Under the pieces are notes generated by a model, which worked only from the letters and a program-made list of their open reading frames with translations, did no database searches and had not been told where the DNA came from. Below are positions 52,971 through 61,009 of a DNA stretch of 64,000 bases, one piece after another. Source of the DNA: a bacterium (lineage in GTDB: Bacteria > Vulcanimicrobiota > Xenobia > Xenobiales > JADMJV01); the NCBI GenBank assembly GCA_018780265.1, contig JADMJV010000015.1:1-64000 (forward strand). The letters run 5' to 3'. How positions within the stretch are numbered: position 1 is the first letter of the stretch; the number at the start of each line of letters is the position of its first letter. The position numbers and the translations under genes were made by a program.

Positions 52971-54602
52971 GAGCTGGTCGAAGAAGTAGCGGGCGGCCAG
53001 CAGAGTTAGAGTATTCTTCGGAATCTGAATCTGATCGCTGCTTTCTACCCGGTTGGCCTGCTGGATATCGTTTTCGAAGGCCGCCGTCAGCTGACCGGCC
53101 GTCTGGGTGTCGATGGTATTGATGGTCATTTCGCCTTCGTAACGGTGCGAGCGAGGGTGCAGATTGTAGCTGCCCACCGAGGAGTACATGCCGTCTACCA
53201 CCATGAATTTGCTGTGCAGGGTGTCTCCCTTTTTCAGGTAGACTTCGGCTCCGGCCTGGATCAGGTCGGGCAGGCTGCCTAGAATGGGGGCCGACACAAT
53301 CGGCTCATCCACGCTTTCGGCCGAGTTGGTCAATACGCGCACCCGTACGCCTCGGTCCAGGGCGTCCAGTAGACTCTGGCGCAGGTCGGGAGTGCTGATG
53401 ACGTAAGCGTTCTCGATGTCTATCGTCTCCGAGGCCCCCTGGATGGCCTTGAGGGTGGCCAGCAAAATGTGAGCATCGCCTTTGGGTCCCGGAATGTGAT
53501 TGACCACGGCGCTGCGCGCCGAGCCCACCGGTGCCGTCTGGCAACTCTGACCCTTTCCAAAGATTTGAGCAAAGAGCTTTTCACACTCGCCCACAGCCGT
53601 TCCCTCGATAAGCACGTCGGTGTCGCGCCATTTGGGCCCCTCGCCCTGGTGGCTGTAAACGTTGCCCACATTGAGCCCGCCGGCCACAGCCTGGTTGCCG
53701 TCCACGATCAGCACTTTGCGATGCTGGCCGTCATAGGGGCGATCGGTGCTGCGCCAGCGCACCACTTCCACACCCTGTTTTTGCAGAAAATCCAAGGTTT
53801 CGTTATGACCGGGATTGGCTGCTACCTGGCCGTCCACCACTACCTGGACTTCCAGGCCCTGGGCTTTCTTTTCTGCCAGTTTGCGGGCTGTTTCCCAGCC
53901 GGTTTCGTCATCGTAGAAGGCCCAGCTCATCATATGAATGGAGGTCTTGGCGTCCTCGATCAACTGGTTGCGGCGGGCAAAAGAAGCCGGTCCGTCGATG
54001 AGCGGAGTGATGCGGTTGCCGCTTTGGAATTTGGCACCCTGCAGGGCTTCCATTTCGCTGACAAAGGCGGCTTCTGTAAAGGCGCTCAGCTGTCCCGGAC
54101 CCCGGGGGGGGATCTGTGAGTTGCGAACTTTGCTTAGGTTTTCGGCGGCCAGTTGTTCCCAGTTTTGGTAGACCTGTCCCTGGGTGGCGGGCGTCATGCC
54201 GTGGGCTTGAAACTCGGCGTCGATCATGCCGGCCAGTTGATTGACCAGGGCGTCGCGCTTGGCGTCGGGCATGGGTGGCAGAGTGCCCGATTGGGAGGCC
54301 TGCTGGGCCACCTGGTGGAGCACGGGCTTGAGTTGACCGGTGGCGTTGAGGGTGGCCAGCAGCTTGAGCATTTCGGCTTCGGCGGCCGGGTCACTCAGGG
54401 CCTGTTGCAGCAACCCCTCCAGTTGGGCGGCTACCACCTGTTGGTGGGCTGGCAATTTGGCGGCCAGTTGAGGAATGCGCGCCATCAAGGAGGGCAAGGC
54501 CGAGGCCGTAAATCCGTCTTTGGGGGCAGGTCCAGTCTGGGGGCGCGTCGGCGCCTTATAGGCTCGGGAAAGAATGGGTGTGGTTGCTGCCTGAATTTTC
54601 AT
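52968..54602 (-). CDS. Phospholipase D-like protein with two HKD motifs
   Basis: 544 residues. A polar N-terminal tail (IQAATTPILSRAYKAPT, then PKDGFTAS) and a helical region (about 35-190) precede two PLD catalytic halves: QHRKVLIVDGNQAVAGG near 300 and LHSKFMVVDGMYSSVGSYN near 465. The fold is that of cardiolipin synthase and endonuclease-type PLD proteins, but there are no N-terminal membrane helices, so it is not a classical cardiolipin synthase. ATG 54602. The stop lies inside an intergenic repeat. Confidence 0.88.
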   Translation of the reverse strand: MKIQAATTPILSRAYKAPTRPQTGPAPKDGFTASALPSLMARIPQLAAKLPAHQQVVAAQLEGLLQQALSDPAAEAEMLKLLATLNATGQLKPVLHQVAQQASQSGTLPPMPDAKRDALVNQLAGMIDAEFQAHGMTPATQGQVYQNWEQLAAENLSKVRNSQIPPRGPGQLSAFTEAAFVSEMEALQGAKFQSGNRITPLIDGPASFARRNQLIEDAKTSIHMMSWAFYDDETGWETARKLAEKKAQGLEVQVVVDGQVAANPGHNETLDFLQKQGVEVVRWRSTDRPYDGQHRKVLIVDGNQAVAGGLNVGNVYSHQGEGPKWRDTDVLIEGTAVGECEKLFAQIFGKGQSCQTAPVGSARSAVVNHIPGPKGDAHILLATLKAIQGASETIDIENAYVISTPDLRQSLLDALDRGVRVRVLTNSAESVDEPIVSAPILGSLPDLIQAGAEVYLKKGDTLHSKFMVVDGMYSSVGSYNLHPRSHRYEGEMTINTIDTQTAGQLTAAFENDIQQANRVESSDQIQIPKNTLTLLAARYFFDQL

Positions 54603-54647
54603 AGCCCATGCATAATCTAAGGATATTGCCTGGGAACTTCCAGAGTG

Positions 54648-55400
54648 TTACCGGCCAGCCATTTCCTGAAACTGGGCCGTCTCTGTCAACAGATAGCTGC
54701 CGCCCAGAGTCCCGTTGGGGAAGAGATTGATGCTGGTGCTTTGCGAGGTGTCGAAGTTCCAGTAAGTTACCTCCATTCCGTCGTAGTCGTAGACAGGGTT
54801 TCCCCGATAGTGGCTGACTGGCGTACGCTGAGGCAGGATTTCCCAGTGGCGCTCTTCGCCGAAGAGGCGCCTCAAAACCAACCGCCGGATCCCCAACTGT
54901 TGGCAACGCTTCAAAAAGTCATCAATCTCGGGGTAGTTGTCAGGCGTGATCAGACACGAAATCTTTACTGGGATGGTGGCCCCCCGCAAGATCGCTTCCA
55001 GGTCGGGCACTTTGGGGGAGCCCATCATGCGTTGGTAAGTCTGCGAGTTGAAGCTGGGAAACGAAAGGCAGGCCTTGTCGTAGAGGTTGAACTCGTGCAT
55101 GCGTTGCTCCGCCACCACTCCGTTGCTGTGTAGCGAATAGCTGGCGCCGGTGTGGATGTTACTGCGCAGCCAGTCGAGCAGCCGGGCCTGATGTCGGTAG
55201 AGCGATGGATCGGTGACTGTGCCGGTGAAGACCACCTGGCGAATTCCCAGGCGGTTGACCTCGTCAGCAAAACGCTCTTGATTGCGCAGAGGGTAGAGGT
55301 CCAGGTTGTTAACCTGGACGGAGCCGGGCAGTTGTTTGCCGATGCAGAAAGGGCAGAACCGATTGCACGGACCGCCAAAGAGAATGTTGGCGAAGTCCAT
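54648..55400 (-). CDS. Small radical SAM protein
   Basis: 250 residues. The 4Fe-4S cluster motif CNRFCPFC lies at about residues 12-19. A TIM-barrel-like pattern follows with VVFTGTVTDPSLY and VKISCLITPDNYPEI. There is no SPASM or B12 domain. ATG 55400 shares one base with the stop of the HemN-like gene, so the two are co-translated. The substrate is unknown. Confidence 0.82.
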   Translation of the reverse strand: MDFANILFGGPCNRFCPFCIGKQLPGSVQVNNLDLYPLRNQERFADEVNRLGIRQVVFTGTVTDPSLYRHQARLLDWLRSNIHTGASYSLHSNGVVAEQRMHEFNLYDKACLSFPSFNSQTYQRMMGSPKVPDLEAILRGATIPVKISCLITPDNYPEIDDFLKRCQQLGIRRLVLRRLFGEERHWEILPQRTPVSHYRGNPVYDYDGMEVTYWNFDTSQSTSINLFPNGTLGGSYLLTETAQFQEMAGR

Positions 55401-56830
55401 CAGCCGGCCACCCGCAGGGCCAATTTGCGATGTTTGTGAAAGTCGCCGGCTTGCTCCGGGTCGCGCCCCAGCAGATAGGCTTTGACCGAGGGGGCGTGAA
55501 AAAGCGCGCACAGCCCCGAGAAGTGGTCTTCCCCGTGGGTGGTCATGGCCAGTGAACGGGGCTTCCACTCCATCAGTCCCTGGGCTACCGCGTAGTCGAT
55601 TTCGGCGGGATAGGCCTGCTCCAGGGTCCGACCAAACTTGTCGTGGAATGCCTGCCGGTCGATTTCGCCGAAATAGAAACTCACACAGATCATTTTGGCC
55701 ATCATGTGGACCAGGGGCAGTTGGTAGTGGTCTTGCAGCGGGAAGTTACCCGCGTCCAGCGAGCGGAAGTAGGGAAGCAGGTTCTTGCCCACGGCCCCAT
55801 CGTTGTAACCAATGGTCGTGTGGGTAAAGGTCTGGGCTCCGAGGCCCAGCCCTAAGTAGGGCATGCCTTCAATGACTCGCCGAGAAATGTAGTCACTGGT
55901 GCCGGTATCTCCGGGCACGCGAGTGAACGTATTTTTGCCCGGGTTGGCCTGATAGCCGGCCTGGGCCAGCCGCTTTTTGGCCCAGCGGGCCAGCTGGCGC
56001 ACCTGATCCAGACTCACCTGGTCGGCCTGGTGGGAGATGCGCGTCAGTTTGTAGCGCATGCGATACAGAGTGATCGCCTCCGGATTTAGAGCCAGCGCGT
56101 GTTCGAGAGTGGCCTGCCAGCTGGCCAGGGACTGACCGGCGAAGCCATACATCACGTCGACATTAAAGTCGTCAAACCCGGCCGCACGTAAGTTGGCCAC
56201 CGCCTGGTGGTGGTGCTCTACGCCGTTGTTGTCGCGGTTGAGCAACAATAGAAGGTCGGGTTGAATCACCTGGATTCCCATGCTGATGCGTTGAATACCG
56301 CACTCACGGTAGGCCACCAGTTTGTCGGGCTGATTGGCTGCGATACTGGGGGTGGTTTCAATGCTGACACGTAGTTGATCCATGCCCTCGAAGCGCCGGT
56401 GCACTCGCTCCATGAACTCTGCGATCAAGCGCGCCTCTACGAAAGACGGTGTGCCGCCACCGATATCAAAGCCCCACAGGCGACGGGGCCCTAGCAACTC
56501 GGCGTACATGTCAAGTTCCCGGTAGAGCCGATTCATGTACTCTTGGGTTTGGTTCAGTTCGTTACGACCCACCACGGTGTACTCGCAAAAAGAGCAACGC
56601 TTTTCACAGAAAGGGATGTGGGCGTAGAGACAGAGATTGTCGATCCCCGCGAAGGCCTGCTGCAAACTTTCACGGTATTGGGCGCGCCCCACTCGGTAGG
56701 GTCCCCAGGTCTGCTCGTGGGCGATGGGGTAGGCGGTGTTGGATACATGGTGGTTGCGCTCGCCAGCTTCGAAGACGGATTGGGGAGAGAAGGATTGCTG
56801 GTCAGCGAAATTCGGAGTAGTCCAAGTCAT
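55400..56830 (-). CDS. HemN/HemW-family radical SAM protein
   Basis: 476 residues. The cluster motif CEKRCSFC near 72-79 and ETTPSIAANQPDKL, ISMGIQVIQPDLL, NVDVMYGFAGQSL are typical of the oxygen-independent coproporphyrinogen oxidase-like family; members include haem chaperones (HemW) and unrelated radical enzymes, so haem synthesis should not be assumed. The start is ATG 56830, decided by AGGAGG six bases upstream; the frame to 56887 runs through the operator. Confidence 0.85.
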   Translation of the reverse strand: MTWTTPNFADQQSFSPQSVFEAGERNHHVSNTAYPIAHEQTWGPYRVGRAQYRESLQQAFAGIDNLCLYAHIPFCEKRCSFCEYTVVGRNELNQTQEYMNRLYRELDMYAELLGPRRLWGFDIGGGTPSFVEARLIAEFMERVHRRFEGMDQLRVSIETTPSIAANQPDKLVAYRECGIQRISMGIQVIQPDLLLLLNRDNNGVEHHHQAVANLRAAGFDDFNVDVMYGFAGQSLASWQATLEHALALNPEAITLYRMRYKLTRISHQADQVSLDQVRQLARWAKKRLAQAGYQANPGKNTFTRVPGDTGTSDYISRRVIEGMPYLGLGLGAQTFTHTTIGYNDGAVGKNLLPYFRSLDAGNFPLQDHYQLPLVHMMAKMICVSFYFGEIDRQAFHDKFGRTLEQAYPAEIDYAVAQGLMEWKPRSLAMTTHGEDHFSGLCALFHAPSVKAYLLGRDPEQAGDFHKHRKLALRVAG

Positions 56831-56852
56831 GGGAAACCTCCTGGCCGATATA

Positions 56853-56867
56853 GTGTATAGAATACAC
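56853..56867. promoter_or_regulatory. Palindromic operator upstream of the radical SAM pair
   Basis: GTGTAT-AGA-ATACAC: two perfect six-base arms with a three-base spacer, 23 bases upstream of the start codon and overlapping AT-rich promoter-like sequence. It resembles a dimeric repressor site; the regulator cannot be named. Confidence 0.6.
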
Positions 56868-56903
56868 CATGTCGGCCAAAATGGCAACCCTCGGGACTAA
56901 GGG

Positions 56904-57124
56904 CCCAAAATTCGCCATCCATTGATCCTGAAAGAGTTATCGACGCTAAGGAATTACTCGTGTGCCACTGGCAGGCCTTCTTAAGGGAGAGGGGGGAAGG
57001 TCGAAAAGGTGGAGAGGGTCTTGCTAACTTGCCGGCACCCTAATCGTCCCAATGTAAGGCTTCGGGGTTTCAAATTGGACCAGGGTCTCTCCTTCTCCCC
57101 GTCCTCTCCACCTCTCCCTTTTGT
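56904..57124. repeat. Dispersed intergenic repeat, copy 2, with inverted arm
   Basis: Blocks shared with 52848-52970 run from 56904 to about 57042. A reverse-complement arm follows at 57090-57124 (CTTCTCCCCGTCCTCTCC then ACCTCTCCCTTTT), matching the purine-rich AAGGGAGAG...GGTGGAGAGG part of the element. The whole 56888-57251 interval has no supported gene; two 69-codon frames here look spurious. Confidence 0.58.
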
Positions 57125-57251
57125 TCCCCCGGGTACTGACAGTTCTCAGCTGCCAGTTCGTTACTATGATTCACGAAAACGGTTGAACGATTCGATTTTA
57201 CCAGGGTTTGATCCATAATGTGCCTGAGTTATTTGGCGATGGGCCCTAAGC

Positions 57252-58055
57252 TTACGGTGCGGGGGCAGCGCCCGACGGCATGGGCATCAGGGTGGTGGCT
57301 GATCCCCCCAGCACTTGAGGGGCGTGCCCGTCCCACTTTTCAACCATTTTCAGGTCTACCAATCGGGGATTTTTTTGCAGCGCGTCGCCCTGGATACGAA
57401 TGGATTCGGCGTCGGCTTTGGCCTTGATGATGGACGTCTTGGCGTCGGTTTCTGCCTGTTGCTGTTTGAAAAGGGCCTTCTCAGTCTCTTGCTGTTGCAC
57501 CATCTTGGCTTCGATGGCTGCCTCCAGTTCTTTGGAGAGAGCCACGTCTTCAATCACCAGGTCCTCGATCACCAGGAAGTTACCGATCTTGTGGCGCGCC
57601 CCCTCCAGGCCCGAGACTTTGATGCCTTCTCGGGTTTTGACGATCTCGGCAGCCGTCTTCTGGGCCGTGACTTCTTTGACGGCCTCCTGGACGCGGGGCA
57701 CGATCAGTTGCTCAAAGGGGTCGCCCGAGTAGTCCCGCACCACCGAGATGGCTGAGGTTTCGGGGATGCGATAGAGCACCTTGAGCTTGAGTTTCACTTG
57801 TTGCAGGTCCGAGGAGAAGCAGTCGGCCAGAACTTCGCTGGTATTCTGGCGGACGTTGACCCGGCGAATATCGGTGATAAAAGGAAGCTTGAATCCAAAG
57901 CCGGGACCGAGCGGCTTGCTGTTGATCTTGCCCAGCGTCACTTCCACCCCGCATTCGCCCGGTTGAATGATATAGAAGCCTGAGTAGCGCAGCATTTCAA
58001 AGGCGCAGATGGCGGCTACGGCCACCGCGGCGTATGCCCCGTATTTGAATTTCAT
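57252..58055 (-). CDS. SPFH/prohibitin-domain membrane protein
   Basis: 267 residues. One N-terminal helix (about 7-22), then an SPFH/Band 7 domain (GFYIIQPGECGVEVTLGKIN, GPGFGFKLPFITDIRRVNV), then a coiled coil rich in Glu, Gln, Lys and Ala (about 180-230; EAKMVQQQETEKALFKQQQ) and a short Pro-rich tail. Such proteins oligomerise into membrane rings that organise proteases or lipid domains. ATG 58055. Confidence 0.9.
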   Translation of the reverse strand: MKFKYGAYAAVAVAAICAFEMLRYSGFYIIQPGECGVEVTLGKINSKPLGPGFGFKLPFITDIRRVNVRQNTSEVLADCFSSDLQQVKLKLKVLYRIPETSAISVVRDYSGDPFEQLIVPRVQEAVKEVTAQKTAAEIVKTREGIKVSGLEGARHKIGNFLVIEDLVIEDVALSKELEAAIEAKMVQQQETEKALFKQQQAETDAKTSIIKAKADAESIRIQGDALQKNPRLVDLKMVEKWDGHAPQVLGGSATTLMPMPSGAAPAP

Positions 58056-58094
58056 TCCAAGAAATTGGCGACCAGGGCGTTGACCCCTTTGTGT

Positions 58095-59330
58095 TCAGGG
58101 CAAAATCTTGGCTTGTTCCGCCCCCAACGGCAGACTGGCCGGCGAGGGGCGGAACAAGCCACTATTGTCATCGCGCCCTTGCAAAAGATATTTGGCGTCG
58201 GCTCGCCCATAGCTGGCCTGGGCCTGGCGACACAGTTGCCCGATGATGCTTTGGGGGCTGCGCAGCCGATTGACGATCAAGACTTTACGGGTGTCCGGAA
58301 AGTCTTGCATCATGTTTTGATCGCCTTCACTGTCGCCGGCCACCAGAATAGGACCGTAGCCGTAGCGGGCTACCAGGCGCCGCCGGATGGCCTGGGTCTT
58401 GCCCGGTCCATGGGTCTGCTCGTATCCCACCCGTGTCTGAGTCAGGATTCGACCTTCGTGGTCGCGTTCCAATTCCATGGCCAGCACTCTCTCGGTTGGA
58501 TGGTTGTAGCCAAAGGCCGAGTTGCCCGAGATCTCTTCAATCACATCCACAAACGAAGCGCTGCACACCCACACATCAAAGCCCTGGGCTCGCAGAGCCC
58601 CATAGAGCTGTTGCATTTCGGGCACCAGCCGAAGTCCGCTGTTCCAGGTCACCGAAACCACCCCGGCCCTCCCTGGCAACTCGGAGGGACTGGTCCAGGT
58701 TATTTTGGCGATGGGGGCGGCCAGCTCGGCCACGATGGCCTCGTGAGTCAGCGCGGCCACCTGGCTTCGCGTCATGCCTGTAAACATGTGGGTGATCCAC
58801 GGGTAGGACACCGGGGCTCCAAAGGTTCCGTCGAGAGCCTCGTACAGGTAGCGAATCTTGCTGGTGAAGTTGCCATAGTGGGGACTTTGCTTGACTTGCT
58901 CCAGGCTTTGGTGGCCGTTCAGGCCGGCGTAGTGTTCATACAGCCAACGGTAACTCTCCACGATATCGGTGGCGCAGGTTTCGATGGATATCGACCGGCC
59001 GGCCTGATTGTCGAATTGGCTGGCAAATGCCCCGGTCGGGACACCCACCCGGATGGCCTGCTGGAGTTGGTCTGGAGTGGCCAGGAAGCGCAGTTGGGCT
59101 ACCTGGTAGTTGAAAGCGGCTTCTTCGACGTCTAGAAAAATCGAAGTGTTGTCCCAGTCGAATACCGCGTAGGGTGGCCTGTCTGCCTGGTAGTGAGGGC
59201 CGGATCGACCATATTCTTGCAATAACTGGTTGAGCTGCGCACGATTAAAGTCGTCCCAGTTGCCCCCAACCAGGGGTTGGGCCGTCAGTTGTGCACTCAG
59301 GGCCAGGCCCAGAAGCAGTTTCCATTTCAT
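58095..59330 (-). CDS. Exported HAD-family phosphatase
   Basis: 411 residues with a signal peptide (about 1-17). The HAD nucleophile block is AVFDWDNTSIF near 57, with SWNxG near 235 and the C-terminal metal site VAGDSEGDQNMM near 335. The pattern fits the phosphoserine-phosphatase-like subclass with a large helical cap, here periplasmic. The substrate is unknown. GAAGGA precedes the ATG. It is divergent from the MBL gene. Confidence 0.83.
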   Translation of the reverse strand: MKWKLLLGLALSAQLTAQPLVGGNWDDFNRAQLNQLLQEYGRSGPHYQADRPPYAVFDWDNTSIFLDVEEAAFNYQVAQLRFLATPDQLQQAIRVGVPTGAFASQFDNQAGRSISIETCATDIVESYRWLYEHYAGLNGHQSLEQVKQSPHYGNFTSKIRYLYEALDGTFGAPVSYPWITHMFTGMTRSQVAALTHEAIVAELAAPIAKITWTSPSELPGRAGVVSVTWNSGLRLVPEMQQLYGALRAQGFDVWVCSASFVDVIEEISGNSAFGYNHPTERVLAMELERDHEGRILTQTRVGYEQTHGPGKTQAIRRRLVARYGYGPILVAGDSEGDQNMMQDFPDTRKVLIVNRLRSPQSIIGQLCRQAQASYGRADAKYLLQGRDDNSGLFRPSPASLPLGAEQAKILP

Positions 59331-59365
59331 AGCGGGTCCTTCGCTGCCTCCCCGAAGAGCCTTTC

Positions 59366-60133
59366 ATGCAGGTCGATCTGAGTTTTTTTCCTTGGGGTAG
59401 TTGCCGCAGTCCAGCCGCTCTGGTGCTGAGTGGGGCGGGCTGGAATACCCTGGAGCAGCCGGTGTTGGTGGGAGTGCTCCGTCATCCGCAGCGCGGCCAT
59501 TACCTGATTGACACGGGTACCCACCCGCGCTTGTGGCAGCAAAACTGGTCTACCCGCCTCTTTTTGTGGCTGGCCCGGATGCACATCCCCGCCGGCCCGC
59601 CGCCGGTACCGATTTTGAGCGGGATTTTCTTGTCGCACTTTCACTTCGATCACGCCGCCGGCTTGCTCGACTTCCCCGATCTGCCGGTGGTGACTTCGCG
59701 GGCGGGGTATGCCTGGGGCCGGCAGCCGGCCGGACGGTTGAGCGGTTGGTGTAACTCGCTGATGCCGGCCGACCTTGAGCGGCGGGCCACCTGGGTGGAA
59801 GACCTGCCCCAACGGCAGTGCGGTCCGGTGAGCGGGGGTGACCTTTTTGGGGACGGGTCAGTGCTGACCGTTTCCTTGCCGGGTCACGCGGTGGGCCAGC
59901 ACGGTCTGCTGTGCCAGACGGAGCGCGGCCGGGTATTCTTTGTGGCCGACGCGGCTGCCCACAGTCAGGTGTTGATCGGCAATGCCAAACAGCGCCTGCC
60001 CTGCCTGATCGCTTCGGACAGGCCGGCCGAGCGGCGCACCCGCGCCTTCTTGAGAGGCCTGCGCAATTGGTGCACGATGGTGCCCTCGCACTGCCCGGTG
60101 GCCTACTCTGGCTGGGACTGCCCAAAGGGATAG
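59366..60133 (+). CDS. Metallo-beta-lactamase-fold hydrolase
   Basis: 255 residues. HFHFDHAAG near 96-104, LPGHAVGQHG near 173 and FVADAAAH near 192 give the metal ligands of the MBL fold, in the arrangement of N-acyl homoserine lactonase-like and related glyoxalase II-type enzymes. It is not a beta-lactamase by sequence. Its 3' end overlaps the convergent M50 gene by 31 bases. Confidence 0.85.
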   Translation: MQVDLSFFPWGSCRSPAALVLSGAGWNTLEQPVLVGVLRHPQRGHYLIDTGTHPRLWQQNWSTRLFLWLARMHIPAGPPPVPILSGIFLSHFHFDHAAGLLDFPDLPVVTSRAGYAWGRQPAGRLSGWCNSLMPADLERRATWVEDLPQRQCGPVSGGDLFGDGSVLTVSLPGHAVGQHGLLCQTERGRVFFVADAAAHSQVLIGNAKQRLPCLIASDRPAERRTRAFLRGLRNWCTMVPSHCPVAYSGWDCPKG

Positions 60134-60966
60134 AGGGTGTCGCAGTAAGCGCAGCGCTCGGCGGCTGGATGCAACGGCTGGTGGCATTGGGGACAGGGTT
60201 TCAGGTTCAGGCCGGGGGCCACAAAAATCGGCGAGCGGCCCTCGATCACGCCAGGACGGGCATAGAACGCCGCCAGAGGATGCCAGTCGGAGGCCGGCCC
60301 CAATAGAGAAAAGGCATTTGCGCCCAAAAATACGGCCAGGAAAGGCAGGTCGTGCTGGGCCAACATCACCGCCGACCCAAAAGTGAGTCCGGCCATGATG
60401 AAAGAGCAGGTGGACAGCGGCACTATGTTGCTCAGCACGGCGGCGACCACCTGGCCTCCGTCCATGGGGTAGGCGGGCGTGAATACGTTGAAGCAAAACA
60501 GCAAAACCTGCATTTTAAAAAGAACATAGACCATGTTATGCCACACTTCGCTAGCCGGAAAGTGGAAGGGGCCCAGGGGATTGAGGTCCGACCAGGCCAC
60601 GGGGTGGCCCACGCTGGCCAGGATAGCGGCGCAGGCAGCGGCCAGCGGAATATGGGTGAGGGGACCGGCCAGGGAGACCCAGATCGACTGTAAGGTGTGC
60701 CCCTTGTTAGCCCGCACGAAGGCCAGGCCACCCAGCGGCCAGAGCACGATTTGATGGGCCTGGCCGCCCACGCTGCGGGCCGCCAGGCAGTGGCCCAGTT
60801 CGTGGATCAGAACGGTGCCGAAGAGGGCCAGGTAGAGGAGCATCTTGACTCGCCCAAAGCCCTCGCCCCCGGACAAGAAGGGGAGCAGCAGAAAAGACCA
60901 GTGCACGCGAATGGCGATTCCTAGCAGACTTCCGATGTAGAGCCCCGACGAAAGTCCCACCCTCAT
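60103..60966 (-). CDS. Site-2-type intramembrane protease (M50) with C-terminal zinc ribbon
   Basis: 287 residues. The zinc motif HELGH (His55, Glu56, His59) sits in a transmembrane helix and the second ligand is in YPMDGGQ near 192, as in SpoIVFB/Rip-type proteases. The C-terminus has paired cysteines (CPQC, CAYC), a zinc ribbon. It lies downstream of the FAD gene. ATG 60966 is preferred; a longer frame from GTG 61026 lies inside the upstream gene. Confidence 0.86.
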   Translation of the reverse strand: MRVGLSSGLYIGSLLGIAIRVHWSFLLLPFLSGGEGFGRVKMLLYLALFGTVLIHELGHCLAARSVGGQAHQIVLWPLGGLAFVRANKGHTLQSIWVSLAGPLTHIPLAAACAAILASVGHPVAWSDLNPLGPFHFPASEVWHNMVYVLFKMQVLLFCFNVFTPAYPMDGGQVVAAVLSNIVPLSTCSFIMAGLTFGSAVMLAQHDLPFLAVFLGANAFSLLGPASDWHPLAAFYARPGVIEGRSPIFVAPGLNLKPCPQCHQPLHPAAERCAYCDTLYPFGQSQPE

Positions 60967-61009
60967 GGTTTCGGAGGCGCGGCCGGGAGACCCCCCCACC
61001 TGTGCAATT

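Noticed and set aside
57009..57427. Two 69-codon plus-strand frames
   Set aside because: They lie in the intergenic repeat and across the end of the SPFH gene, without start signals.
58065..59135. 356-codon plus-strand frame
   Set aside because: Antisense to the HAD phosphatase, which has clear motifs and a signal peptide.
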